Shown: positions 23,289 through 35,941, counted from the stretch's first letter. The stretch is 64,000 nucleotides of DNA from Phycomyces blakesleeanus NRRL 1555(-) (GCF_001638985.1 NW_017265142.1:372001-436000), one strand, 5' to 3'. Numbers and translations are program-made. The notes: a model not told the origin generated them from the letters alone.

Positions 23289-25073
23289 TTATGTGCTTCC
23301 GATCATGGCTGCCAATGCAGCGCCTATACCATTACCATCGCGTGTTATCTGTTTAATAATATACATGTATGAATATAGGCAGTAAAAAGGGCGAATCTAT
23401 AGATATATTGTCAACTTACGCCTATGTTAATATAGTCTGCATTGGAACCATAGAACTCGCGCAAGGCTTCATTGACCATACGAGGAAATTCCGGAAATTC
23501 TTCGTAAACAGTACCTTCAACACCTAGATCAACAAATAAACAAACAAACAAAAGTACATACATACATACATATCCACAGTTATTTACTAGTTTCTTCATA
23601 GCCAAAAAAAAATACAGGGAAATTTTTCTTACTGATAGTGAGACCGCGTTCAACTTCTTGACTAGAATTAATAATAGCACTGATCCCAGATGCTACCAGG
23701 CGAGCAGCCCGCTGTGCAACTAAATCACAAATTAACTTGACAAGCTGACGGTCACACAATGTAGTGCAAGGGACATTCATAATCGACTCCAGAATATGTT
23801 TTGTCTCTTCCAAGTTTATGGTTTTGTCGGCTGTGATGGCACTCATATAAGAAGTCTCGAACCCGTAATGAGAATTCATTTCTTGGGTGTATTGACTATT
23901 GAACAATAGACGACGATCGACAAAGTCCATCATAATATTTCGCGCAATTTCACCTAGATACAGTCCAGACACCATCTTTTCATAAGTATGAACACCAGGA
24001 TTTACTGAACGTCGATTAACGTGGTTGTCATAGTATGTTCGAGGAAGGTAGTCTGGGTTTCTATCTCCAAAGGATCCCCATTCAGTGTTTACAATCATGT
24101 CGTCGTTTTCATCTGCGCCCTTGCATTTCACAACATTCTTGACCTTTTCCCAATAGGCTTTATACAATACACACAAAGACAATGCAGATGAGATAAGTTG
24201 TAGACAATAAAAAAAGGATAATTATGCAAGCTACCTGCATTTGTACCAGTACTGATAGTACAAGAAAGTAGTGTATCTAAACTACGGTAGCTGTGAGCCA
24301 ATAGACAGCCCACTATATATATATATTTATTTAGTTGAAAAAATGCATGAAAAAAAAAGGACAAAAATGGTTAGAAAATGAAATAGATTGCTTTATATAC
24401 TATATGTAAATTTGCCTTACCAGACCCATTGATTACTGCCTTGACTGATACTGGAATATGCCGACGACGAAAGCCTGTCTGAAGGAGTTCAGCTATGTTC
24501 TTTCCGTCTGCTCCGGTTATCTCAAAGTCTTTTGTCCACTGGATCACGTGCGCTTTATTAAGAGCAGAATGGTGGAGTGGGAAAGACAAGACAAATCCAA
24601 GCGCAATTGGTTCGGTTATGCGACACTTTCCTATAAACGTAAGAAAATGGTCGACGGAGGTGGCAAGAAAATCGATCATATTATTGATAGAACCTCTCTT
24701 CAGGCTTTCTTCGAGAAAATATTTTTGCTGGCGAGTAGTGATCTGCCCTTGGCCATGCAGATTAACAAGATAAACTCGGACATATGTAGCTATTTGCGAG
24801 TGTCAGCATTTCTTTTTTTTCTTTTTTCTGTTTACCATTGAGCTCTAAGCCAAGATATTCTCCAGATTCTTGGCCGGTAGGGTGACGAGTGATCCAGGAG
24901 GGCAGCATGGCAATGTTGGTATTATCGCTCTTTAATCCATTTGACATCTCCTTGCGCATATTACTGACAATATGTTGGAGAGTTTCGAAGGGTAGCTCAA
25001 ACTGAGATTTGAGCTCATCGATGGCTAGTTGAATAGCCTTATTTGGCTCTATAGAAGGAGACTCTAAAGACAT
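23289..25073 (-). CDS. Hexokinase-family protein with degenerate active site
   Basis: Six exons (25073-24836, 24789-24421, 24312-24235, 24157-23633, 23523-23420, 23348-23289) give 457 aa spanning both hexokinase domains, with every junction in frame. Family landmarks are LPSWITRHPTGQESGEYLGL, SFPLHHSALNKAHVIQWTK, STGTNAAYWEK, NTEWGSFGD and the final DGNGIGAALAA. Key residues are lost: the first phosphate loop, normally LDLGGTNxRV, is LELNATYVRV, and the catalytic Asp motif, normally VVNDTVGT, is VINGSGVGC (Asp to Gly). Both changes straddle splice junctions, but no other usable splice site restores them. I predict a protein without sugar-kinase activity, possibly regulatory like the inactive hexokinase-like XprF/HxkC and HxkD of Aspergillus. 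The intact frame and splice sites argue against a pseudogene. Confidence 0.88.
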
Positions 25074-25652
25074 TAAAGAAAAAAAAAGAGAAATAGAAAT
25101 TAAATCAATGTGGTTTTTGAAAGATTCCTTTTATTTCATTTAATTTAATAGATTGGCCAATGATTCTTGACTAATATTTGATTCCACGCATTGTTTGATA
25201 TATGTATATACATGTACATGTGTGTGTATTGCATAATCTCAGTCATTTTGTTTGATAATGTATTCATATAAGACCGAGGGATGGAGGGGATAGTTAATGA
25301 ATTGACTTGGATGACTGGGCGATATTAAAACCTGAAAAGATAAAAAAAAAATTATATTGTTACTCTTGACAAAAAAGAAAAAAAAGGGCGTTTTATTCAA
25401 AGAAACATTATTTACAAAGTCACCAAAGGACATTAAACTGTCAAAGAAGTATAGAGTAAAAAGAAAAAGAAAACAAGAGAGAAAAGATAATGGTGTAAGA
25501 TTTGTTTATGCATCTGTGAGTATGAGTGCAAGTGTGAATGTGTGGGTGTGGGTGTGGGTGTGGGTTTGATTATATGTGTGGTGTGTTTTTGTGTGAATAA
25601 AGATATGTTCACCCAATTATTACTACTAGTATTATTATTATTGTTATTGTTA
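25074..25652. other. Intergenic between the hexokinase-like and OSBP genes
   Basis: It holds the promoter of the hexokinase-like gene and the 3' end of the oxysterol-binding gene. A GTGTGGGTG-type microsatellite lies near 25538-25565 and ATT/GTT repeats near 25630-25655. Confidence 0.4.
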
Positions 25653-26885
25653 TTATTTCTTGAAGACCCAGTTGCCTTGTGTGGCAGGCTCATATTTTGT
25701 CTTGACGGTAGAATTCAGCATACGCTGCAGGGACTGAACCTTTGGCTCGTTATCAATCCAATGGAAGTAAGTTGGCTCCCACGCAATACCCTTCTCCTCA
25801 CGCTCCGACCGCTCTATACGCTGCTGGTTTTCGATCTTGGACTTCTCTATGCCAGCAGTCTGAACATCGCCAGCACGGATAGCATCAGACACCTTTTGCC
25901 AGATACGACGACTCTCACGCTCACCCTGTGCTGACATATCTTTGACCTTCATTTCGGCTGGCTTAAGCTTAGTGACATCCAAGAAAGGCTCAGATGTCTT
26001 ACTTCCGTGTGTTGTGATGGTAGACTTTCCACTCCACTGACCCTCGATCTTGTACACATACTCCTTGGGGTTTCCGCCGTTCTTGCGTAGGTAACACTTG
26101 AAATGATTTCTTTCACCTGAGATCCAGCCGCGCGAAGAATATTCGATTGAGCAGTAGAGACCAGTGGTTGACTGGATGTAGGAAGTTCCAGTCAGTTCAA
26201 CATAAGGAGCTGCATACCAGATGCCATTGACAGTAAGGGAGGGACTGGTGAATAGGTAGGATTCGTCACGGTTCTTGAGGGTTACAACGCTTTGTCCGAC
26301 CTGGTCACAGATAAGTGAGGTTCCAGAGAAGCGGGTTTTCTGTCCAGTGTGTCCATTGAGTGACATTCCGGCCTTGGCGTTTTCGATGAAGAAGCCGGTT
26401 ATAGGGGGATGGTGAGACACCTGCTCGCATATTACGTTGGTCTCGCCACAACCGTCGACATCGGACCAGGACATAAAGAACTGCTCGCCCAAGACAGGGT
26501 TATAGGGTTTCTTCTCCCACTCGCCTTTGGGAACACGGCTAGAGTAAGATGCATTAAGAGAAGAAATGAACCACTTGATAAAGGCCAACATGCGCTTTAA
26601 TTCATCATCCGCCTGTGGAATAGCTGCAAAGAGCTCCGGCTGCTGAGTCCAATATTCACTGCAAAGAAAAAAGGGAGGTGAGCACAATGCCCAGAAATTA
26701 TAAGAATCCTTTAAGACTTACGAATACTCGATGAGTGATACTGGAGCAAGCAAGAATGCAGGACAGGTAAGAGAAGACAGGTCTCCAGAGAAAGAGGCGA
26801 GGGACTTGAGGAACTGGTGGAAGGCGCCCTTTTGCTCAACAGGGATCATGTCCACGTTGTTAACTTCATCGTCGTTGTTGGGCAT
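25653..26885 (-). CDS. Oxysterol-binding protein, Osh4/Kes1 type
   Basis: A lipid-transfer protein that exchanges sterol and PI4P between ER and Golgi-type membranes. Two exons (26885-26722, 26658-25653) give 389 aa, close to the short Osh4 class; there is no PH domain or ankyrin repeat. The N-terminal lid is present (QFLKSLASFSGDLSSLTCPA). The family signature EQVSHHPPITGF is intact, as are YNPVLGEQF, KPYNPV with the PI4P-binding Lys-Pro, and the C-terminal segment with EKSKIENQQR and GIAWEPTYF. It ends NWVFKK. Confidence 0.95.
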
Positions 26886-28006
26886 TATGCACTTTGATTT
26901 TGTGTAAGAGTAAAGAAATGAAAGAGTAAAGAACAAGAAAAGAGAAGAGAAGATGGCGGCTAAAAATAAAGGGTTCTTTTCTGGAATTGAATCTACGGGC
27001 GGATAGAAATTACGTCACTTACTCCTACGCCTATACGGAATTTCCAGAGTGTTTGGAAAAGAATCAATTACATAGTGCCCACATCAAGGAGATATATATC
27101 TATAAACCCTTTAGAATGACACAATAAAGTGAATTGAATCTTTATGGAGCTCCTGCCTGTACAGACCGCTCCCAGATTTGGTCACCGTCGTGACATTTAT
27201 AGATTTTCGGATATAGTCCACCCTATTGGATAGATTCATTCTTGTGTCGCCAGCTTAGTACATTTTGGTGTAAAATTAAAAACTTCCTTTATGTTATTTG
27301 ATTATTTGATTATTTGTATAACACAAGAGCAATTGGATTCACATTTGTATTTTGTACCTAGGTACACATTAATTATATCCATATATTTTCTTTAAAAAAA
27401 AATTATCAAATAAGCATAGAGATATTTTCTGGTAATAATTTGTTCCTGCAAGAAAACCCTGATAACTAATACCAAAGATAAAAAAAAAATGTTTTCCATT
27501 TAAGGCGAGCATACTTTATTATCACCTACTATATATTTCCATATATAGTATATGTGTTGGACACAATCAAGTATACTTTAAAAATACCAAGTAGATTTTA
27601 TCACATGATTATCAAGAGTTACACCATAAAGACTCTTTATACTTTTCTATAGCGATATTTAGAATATTGGGTAAAGTTTAAAAGCAAAAGGAAACTGTTT
27701 GGATTGTTCAGAAAAATCCAATGAAAGAAAATAGAAAAGAAAAACTTGGCATCTTAAGCCCATTAAAAAAAAAGCCAATCAAAAGAGGAAGAGAAAATAA
27801 GGCTTGTAATTCACAAACTAACCATAAAATATAAACCAAGCTGGAAGTTGACTAGACGAAAAAGTTTTGGTATTCCAAATGACGGCAGTTCTCATAAGAC
27901 AAGACAAGATAATCTCTTTCTTTTTTTTTATATATAGTTTTAGTTTTTATTTTTATTTTATTATTGTTATTATTATTATTGTTATTATTATTTTTATTAT
28001 TATCTT
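26886..28006. other. Intergenic, promoter of the OSBP gene
   Basis: AT-rich. A GTACCTAGGTAC palindrome is near 27354-27365. The part nearest 28006 is an ATT/GTT microsatellite (27953-28005) abutting the stop codon of the Vps9 gene. No gene seen. Confidence 0.4.
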
Positions 28007-31000
28007 TTACATCCTAATAAGATCATTCTCCGTAATATCATCACCAGCAGTTGGAGCTGGAGATGGAACTAGAGCTGGAGCCGGAGCTGGAGCTTCAGCT
28101 GGAGGTAATGAGGTAGGGGATGGAGAGGCGGTTGGAGCAATAGAAGGTTTGGTTACCTCGGGATCAGCAATTTCCAAAAGACTACACAAGTGGTGCCATT
28201 CGGTTTATGAATACATAAAATGATATCAAATAGTTCAAAATTACAACTTACGTGTCAACCGTTTGTGAGACTCGGCCATCATTTGCTTGAAGAATCATAA
28301 AACACACATCAGGCTCTACATTAGGGAATATCGAAAGAATCTGCTTCAAATTGTCGTCGAAAAGCTGACGTGCCTCCTGGTGTAAGTCAGGTAAAGGTAC
28401 CGTTCTTGGCGCCACTGTCTCAGGTTCGGTATTTAGTCCAGGGACAATCGGCTGTGCATAATGACCCTGTGGTGGATAAGTGCCATAATGTTGCGGTTGA
28501 TATTGTTGTTGCTGTTGTTGTTGTTGATGTTGGTAATAAATTACATTAGGATCCTGATTTGTATCCCATTGACCACCGCCGTATCTTTGTTGCTGCTGTT
28601 GCTGAATATATTGCTGTTGCTGGATATACTGTTGTTCTTGCTCCTGTTGCTGTTGTTGGTGAGGTAATGGGGGTAGCTGCCTTTGTTGCTGATAATAAAC
28701 CTGAGATCGCTCTCTTTGACGCGCTTCTTCGTCATCTTCGGGACTCTCTGGTCGGCTACTTCCGGCAGAACTATCGCCCAACCCTTGGAATATTTTACCC
28801 ACAAAGTTTAATGGCTTTTGCATTGTCTTTTGTGCAAAGTTTGTGCTTCTTTCCAAGAATTGAGCTGCCTTTATAGGATCAATTAGTGGTTGCGGCTGTA
28901 CTTGAGGAGATCGTGAAGGGTGGACTGCATTATCGTAGCTAATCTTTTGCTTATCGTGGGCGATTGAAGGACGCTCTTGTTGAAGTTCGTTCATTGTCCG
29001 CTCAATGTTTCTGTAAGGATAATAATGATAAGCACTTTAAAAGAACAGAGTAATTGCATTGTCTAATCCTCCTTAGCTTCACAGATGTATACATGTAATT
29101 TACTTACGTCTCAAATTCCTCCTTTGTGATCGAAAGAGACTTTGCTTCCATTGTCTCGATAAAAGTAATAGCCCCCATCTGACCAATACACTTTAGCTAT
29201 TATCTCCTCCCTCCCTTTTTTTTCAAAACAAAAAAACCAATTCATAGCCTCCCATTCATCTAGGCTCGAGTTCTTACCAAGTTGGTCAAATAATAACCAG
29301 CCTCGGATTGAAGATGTTCAGGACTTCGGAAACGGAATATATATCTGATAATGACAATGGTTATTGTTATTGTTATTGTTATTTTTTGTAAAGAACAAAT
29401 ATTAAATATTCTAACTTACTGGACATTGGATACCAGGCGTGGTGGGTTGGCATGAATGACGACAAATATTAAGATTGGAAGAAATTTGTCTGCACCCGCA
29501 TCCCCTTCTACATGCTTAATAAGGCCTTTTGTAAGGCAAGAACAAACAAAATGAAAATAAGCAAATACTGTGAAAAGTCACCCTAATTAAACACACCAAA
29601 GATAACCTTGCAACAATTAAGAATACAAATCAGTTTGTCCCTTGGAGCTTTGTAGTTGTTGATCTTCAATAGCTCTACCGAAAGCATTAATATATATATA
29701 TATATATATGAGTGTGTGTGAGTGTGTGTACATGTAATGTACACTTATGCACGCGTACCCGTCTCTGCAAATGTCATGAATGATGCGTTGTTCTCAGTGA
29801 CAGGGATATCCAAATGCTCTTCACGAATCCATCTAAAGATACTCATCTTCTGATGCAATATTTCGTCTCGCTCCTTATCATCAGTTGTACTTGGTGAAAA
29901 TGTTCTGATGAAAATAAAGTAATGTCAAGATATTTGTACTGGCTGCCAATAGATTTTGACTTACGCGTTATGCAGACGGTTCATCACTAATTTCTCCATG
30001 CCTTCCTCTGCATTCTCAAATTCTCGATCGGACAAGTCTTTCCATACATCGCACTCACGCATCTTACCATAAATAAACTACAGATAATTCCCCCCACAAA
30101 TACATACACAATCCCCTTTAATTAATGCCTTTATTCACTTACTCCTGGTATTATTTCTTTTGTTCCCTTACACTCAAAAAGTCTTGGATGATTGTTGCCT
30201 GCTCAGCGACAGTCCATGACTTTTGTCCAAATCTCTGTAGAAAACTAATACATTCAAAAGAAACAAATGCTTTCTAGTTAGACAAACTAAATAATAATAA
30301 TAATAAACCTTTCCTTCCTTTGTTGTTGTTTTCTGGGACTTTCTTAAAAAAACCAATTACCTTTTGAAATATCGTGTGATTGGGTGGGCACTACGACGTT
30401 TCATTTGTTCAAGGAACTTATTAAAGTCAAAGGCAATCTCTTGGCGTTCTCTGCCTTTAGTATTATCTGCTGCGCGCTGTATCTCTGCCATTGAGGGTCT
30501 TCTTCCATTAGAGTCTGTTGAAGTTGGAGTTTCTATATATATATTAAAAGAGACAAAAAAAGGAACATGTAAGAATATAATGTCAAATAGATATAGATAT
30601 GTAATTTTATAGTGTACCTGGGGTAGATGTTTCTTCTGATGCTTCAAATTGTGTAAATATTTGTCGGATTTCTGCATCATGGCCAGTGGCATTGCCAGAT
30701 GCTGATTGTTCCTGAGTGGAGTCTGTTGGAGTGGTGTGGTGTTCGTCATTGACGGGTGTGCCATGACTGAGAATGTTAGTTAGGGTGGGTGCTGAAGTAA
30801 GGAATCAAGGTACCTTGCTGTTGTGGGTGGGATGTCAGACAAGAGTTCCTCGAGTTCTTCGTGGGTCTCTTGGCGGAGTCCATCTTTCTCATCAAGATGG
30901 TCTTGCTCTTCGTAGAGACCCATCTTCTCATCAAACTCATCTACCAGCTCATCAGGGTCTTGAGAGACGTTCGATTTGTCTGGAGTCTTATTCTGCTGAG

Positions 31001-31007
31001 GATTCAT
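28007..31007 (-). CDS. VPS9: Vps9-domain Rab5-type GEF with CUE domain
   Basis: It activates Rab5/Vps21-type GTPases in endosomal and vacuolar sorting. About 12 exons can be followed from MNPQQNKTPDKSNV at 31007. The N-terminal helical bundle includes FNKFLEQMKRRSAHPITRYF and FLQRFGQKSWTV. The Vps9 core has DKERDEILHQKMSIFRW, APRDKLICILNCCKVIFG, GADKFLPILIFVVIHANPP, VQYIFRFRSPEHLQSEAGYY and LTNLMGAITFIE. After an acidic and glutamine-rich linker (28501-28670) comes a CUE domain (LKQILSIFPNVEPDVCFMIL, then VSQTVDT-LLEI), which binds ubiquitin in yeast Vps9, and a Pro/Ala-rich tail ending DLIRM. Domain order matches yeast Vps9. The reading frame of exon 2 (SHGTPVNDEHH) was chosen because it joins both neighbours in frame. 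Confidence 0.93.
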
Positions 31008-31136
31008 TAAATTGATCTCAAAGACTGAATGGACAATTGAGTGAAGGGAAAGGTCTTAAGTTTGGTCAAAGCCAGTTTTGTTTAAATGACGTATAAAGAA
31101 CTCCGATTGGATATTTTCACATGATCAAAAAGCATT

Positions 31137-31285
31137 TCATTCACTCGTACAAACACACACACGCACGCACGTACAAACAAACACACATATACAAAGAGGT
31201 TGTATATAAAAAAAGGGACATCTTTATTCACACATACACACATACGCGCACACACACACATATACACGCGCACACACACATACAA
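31137..31285. repeat. CA-rich simple repeat
   Basis: Interrupted (CA)n and (CACG)n tracts in the 3' region of the acyl-CoA-binding protein gene. No coding content. Confidence 0.8.
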
Positions 31286-31360
31286 AAAAAGGGGAGACAC
31301 TTTCACAGCTTTACAAAAAAAAAGAAAAAAAAAGGACATATTTGCTTTATGAGCAAACAT

Positions 31361-31830
31361 TTACTGCTTGGCCTTGAGCTCCTCGACCAAAGCAATGTAC
31401 TGGGCCTCGGCATCCTCAGAGCTTAAACCTTTGATACACGAAGGATAAGTACAATATTTTTATGCTAGGTTTAGACATATAGATAGTTACCCTTCTTGGC
31501 GGTCCAGGCATCCCACTTGGCCTTACCCTTGAAGTCAAAGGCACCAGGTCTGGCTAAAGGACAGAATTATATAGATATATTAGTATATTTTATCAATAAA
31601 AAAAAATTCTTAGGACTTACTAGTCTCGTTGTCACCAACGGTAGCCTGCTTGAAGAGACCGTAGAGAGCCAAGAGCTCATCGTTGGAGGGCTTGGAGGTG
31701 AAAGCCTGGGCGGCGGCGGCAGCAGCTTCAAAGTTCTGTAATAGGATTAATGAAAAAAAATAAAGGATTACTTAGTATATATAATTTTTGTTTGATCCGA
31801 TAAAAAAGAAATACTTACGGCAGAAGGCAT
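31361..31830 (-). CDS. ACB1: Acyl-CoA-binding protein
   Basis: A small cytosolic carrier of long-chain acyl-CoA esters. Four exons (31830-31819, 31735-31621, 31553-31491, 31428-31361) give 85 aa, the normal length. Visible family features are [38 protein letters not shown], the [17 protein letters not shown] segment with ligand-binding Lys and Tyr residues, and [18 protein letters not shown]. The first exon encodes only MPSA. The AAAG acceptor at 31429 was chosen over a later AG because it restores GLSSEDAE. Codon use is C-rich, consistent with high expression. Confidence 0.96.
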
Positions 31831-32196
31831 GGTGAATTGAGTTAAAGAAGAAACGCGTCGCTAGTTGTCCACTCGATGCTTTATAGTAACGTACGTTACA
31901 CGGGCTGTTATTGTTGGCCCCTGGTCATGTGGTCGGTGTCCAAATAAGATGTGGACAACTTGCTCATATTCACCACAAATCACCCCAAGTGTTGCTGCTT
32001 TGGTTTGAGAAAGAATATATATAATTAGATGTTAGTGCGTCTGTGGTCACTCCAAAAATTGTCATAAGCTTCAGATCTGGATCACTTCACAATCGATGCA
32101 AGGCCCTTTTTTTTTCTACTTGGCGGACTTTAGTGTGACTTGATCTTGCGCTATTGAAGTCCTTCTTTGGTGGGTCTTTCTTTTGCTGTGCTCTTT
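31831..32196. promoter_or_regulatory. Divergent promoter with a 14-bp palindrome
   Basis: This region lies between the head-to-head acyl-CoA-binding protein and aminopeptidase genes. A perfect palindrome GTAACGTACGTTAC is at 31886-31899, about 60 bases from the ACBP start codon, a plausible site for a dimeric regulator. No clear TATA box seen. Confidence 0.5.
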
Positions 32197-34473
32197 ATGT
32201 TCTGTAGACGGTCTAGATTAGCACGATCAGCTTTAGTAAGCAGACCCCAGCTTATTGGGGCTAATCACTCTCACGTGCAAAGACCAACTATTCTTCATTG
32301 CGCACTCAAGAAGAACACGGGCGCAACTCACCCAGCCTACCGCACCTTTACTACAGTACCTACGTCCAACCCTATACCTGACACCCACAAACGTTCCTTT
32401 GGCCAACCAACCGTCCATACACACCCCTATCTGATCAACAAAAACGACCGTAAATAATTTTTCTCTCTCTACTCTACTATCTTTACATCTTTTTTTTTCT
32501 TGTTTTGTTTTGCTAAACCTTGCTATTGCAGTAACACCCGGAATACCTAAAACCGAGTATGAACTTCGACGCACAATCCTAATGAGCTCCCTTCCAAAGG
32601 GCAGCACGGTAGTCAGTGTAGGCTACAAAACTCGCTACATGACCAACAATATTTTTTATCAATTCCACCAAAATACAGACTTTTGGTATCTATCTGGATT
32701 TAATGAGCCTGACTCTGCCATGATTCTACGCAAGTCTACAATACAAACTATATAAATTTACGCAAAAAGTATTGATAAATTTGGGATTATTAGAGAAGGA
32801 TGATTCCCCGAGAGGATACAAGCAAATAATGTTCGTTCCTCCAAAATCTGCTCATGCTGAATTATGGGATGGCCCTCGTACTGGTGTTGAAGGTGCCAAA
32901 GAAATATTTGGAGCAGACGAGGTAATTAAATTCTTACTTTCTTACAAATTAGACAGAAAAAATAAATGTGATTTCATAGCTTTATAATTTTATAATTTTT
33001 TATTAAAGCATGTGTTATGTTGTATTACAAACCTTAGGCTTATGATAATTCTCGATTTACTTCATTTCTCAAAGATGCAATGAATGCAGATCATCTATTC
33101 ATCGATAGCCCTTCGGTTAACCCATCCTTGCTGTCTGAAGACAGAAATAAAAAGATTATTGAAGCTGGTAGGAGTTCATTACTATCATCCATAGCAAAAA
33201 TCCCGTGGATTGAGAACAATAGCTTTTTACAGGGTAGTGTATTAAGCATAATTTTTGCTATCATCCACTAGGAATAATTTATTCTTTTAAAAAAATGAGA
33301 GAGAGAGAGAGTATCACCCGAAATGTCATTTAACTCTCTGTTTCTTTATTTGGTAGCCAAATTCAGGAAAGCACTCAAACCTCTTAGTATTCTTATCCAG
33401 GAATTGAGAATAATCAAGAGTGATAATGAGATTGATATTATGAAGAAGTCGGGTCAAATAAGTTCAAAGGCTTTTATTCAGGTAATGTAAGAACAACAAA
33501 CCAAGATATAATAGATATAATAATTAATCCCTTGAGTGTATACTTTCAGGCCATGAAATGGACACAACCAGAATTCTCGGAAGCTCAACTATGGGCTAAA
33601 CTTGACTATGAGTGCCGTATGCGAGGATCAAGCATGTTGGCATATATTCCTGTGGTTGCTGGTGGACCCAATGCTTTGTCTTTGCATTATGTTCGTAATG
33701 ACATGAAGCTTAGGTGAGTCAATAAACACAAATAAGTTTAGAATTTTAGAAAATGAACACAAACTTATTTGTCATGTGCGCAGAGACGGTGATTTGGTAT
33801 TAGTGGATTGTGGCGGTGAATACAATGGATATGCCAGTGACATTACCCGCACCTGGCCTGTGAACGGCAAATTTACTGAACCCCAACGTGAAATCTATCA
33901 GGCTGTTCTCAATGTGAACAAAGCCTGTATTAAAGTAAGTGATTTATTTAGTGTTACTATATCAACAAAACTCTTTGTTAACCTTGTTTTTTTTTTGTTC
34001 TGTTCTTAGATGTGTACTGAAAATGCCAAACTGTCTCTCCATGCTATTCACACAGAATCCATGAAATTAATGAAGCGCGAGCTTGATGCTATTGGATTTT
34101 CTGTTACAAATTCAGTGAGTCTAAAAAGAATATATATTTTTGATTATGTAATTCATGCTTTTATATTATTATTGATTAATAGGACCTTGAGAACATGCTT
34201 TATCCTCACCATGTAGGTCACTACCTCGGTTTGGACGTTCATGATCTACATGACATTACTCGTTCACGCAGGTTGAAAAAGAATATGGTGATTACCATTG
34301 AGCCAGGACTGTATATTCCCTATGATAAGAAATTCCCCAGCAAATACCATGGTATTGGTGTCCGTATTGAGGACAATGTTGTTATCGGAGAAGAAACTCC
34401 TTATGTTTTGACGGCAACAGCACCAAAAGAAGTTATAGATATTGAATACTGCTGTAAAAGTACATCAGAATAA
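32197..34473 (+). CDS. ICP55: Mitochondrial Xaa-Pro aminopeptidase, ICP55/XPNPEP3 type
   Basis: It trims one residue from imported mitochondrial proteins after processing-peptidase cleavage. Nine exons (32197-32449, 32532-32729, 32794-32921, 33038-33167, 33357-33481, 33550-33713, 33784-33934, 34010-34114, 34183-34473) give 514 aa. The N-terminus ([19 protein letters not shown]) is Arg-rich and lacks acids, fitting a mitochondrial presequence. The aminopeptidase P N-domain has [13 protein letters not shown] and [17 protein letters not shown]. The pita-bread domain carries all metal ligands: [38 protein letters not shown] and RIEDNVV. The second intron needs a GC donor (GCAAGT at 32730). Confidence 0.94.
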
Positions 34474-35598
34474 TGTAAGAATTATAGAATGTATATGATT
34501 TTAGAATGGTAAAATAGCCGCACACCAACGCACGCACGCACACGCACACGCACACATATCTTCAAAGCAAAAAAAAATGTTATTCAACAAGTTTACTTGG
34601 TTGTATATATATAAACAGCTATCAAAACCTCTTGATTGTATATTTGAAACTAGTTTGTAGGTCTCTTTATTTGATGTATATTAGAATATTTTATACAACA
34701 ATACCTTTTTTTAGTTAAATTGACTGTGTATAGCTTATGCTTATATTTAAATATAATAGACCAATATCTTTAAAAGAAAAAAGAAAGAAAAGGACCAGAT
34801 TAAATATGCGCCATATTTACTGTTAAAAGTGAAGACAATAAAAGGAAATTAAGTATAATATTAAAAGAAAGAGAAGATTAGCGAATAGGGAATTGGTAGA
34901 AAAATAAAACATTATAAATGCTGAATAACAGCATTCAACAAATGACAAAAGAGGAAATATAAAGATGCTTTCAAAATTATAAAATGTAAAAATGAGGTCA
35001 GTAAAGATACAAAAGAAAGTTTTAGTTGAATAAAACTAAAGCGATATATACCTAAATTGTTTTAAAGACACTAGTCTATAATAGCTTCTGGATATATTAT
35101 TTGTTATTATTTTTATTGGATTTTAATACGAGATATATCTTACTTATACCAGTTGAGTACATGTATTATTTCAACGCAACGGACGATATTTCTGAATTTA
35201 AATCTATAATGATTAATATGGCACAGTATTTGGTTGTGGAGTCTGTTCTTCACTCAACTATGGTGTGTATACCGCACTGTCAACTAAAGTCATAACGAAT
35301 TGTGGCTCTTATTTCTTTATTCTTGCTCAGAGTCTTCGCAAGATACTCTCTTACAACAAAACAAAGGAAACAAACTGATTTTATTAAGATGATCAGTGAC
35401 CCTGTGTCTTATCCTACTTCTTGAAGGTGATAGACTAATTTAAAGATTAGAGTAAAACCCAAGTCTCTTCCTATGGACAGACTGCTGAGGTTCAAATCGA
35501 AAAATAGCCTCACTATGCTACACCACTTTTAAGCATTCAATCTGAAAGGAAAAGATTAAACTATATTTAGGTATACATCTTTAATAAGTCTCACAGAT
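34474..35598. other. Intergenic, no gene seen
   Basis: AT-rich with a CACG/CACA simple repeat (about 34519-34557) just after the aminopeptidase gene. Short open frames here have no recognisable features. Confidence 0.4.
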
Positions 35599-35941
35599 TC
35601 AATAGATTTCGAAGAAACCCTCTCAGAAAAAAAAACAAATGCAATTGCATGAGGGTTTTATGATATTTTAATCGAATGGCATTTGATGAGTTTGTCTCTA
35701 AACGTCAAAGCGCTTATTAGGAGATCTTTGTGTGCACTGGACTTGTACATGGCGTTCTTATATATGAGGTTAAATCCTTCTGATAATCTTTGTTTCCGAG
35801 TGTTTCATAAAGTTTGTTAAGGGTGCTGCTAATGATCTCCTACTCTAAGTACATCAGCGCTATACGTAGAAATCCTATTAAAAAGTATTAGCTTGATCTG
35901 ATTAAGGTTCTCCTTTATGGTAGGCAAAAGCGAAATCTTAG
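35599..35941 (-). repeat. Dispersed repeat, copy 2
   Basis: It matches 7706-8043 in the same orientation. On the minus strand it still reads LLPTIKENLNQIKLILFNRI and ends at the equivalent stop codon, followed by the same non-coding flank. It lacks the rest of the gene: the match stops near 35940 inside the last exon. Hence it is a truncated copy of the pseudogene family at 7.9-9.0 kb. Confidence 0.9.

Noticed and set aside
32233..32607. 124-codon minus-strand open frame opposite the aminopeptidase start
   Set aside because: Antisense shadow of exon 1 and the first intron; no features of its own.
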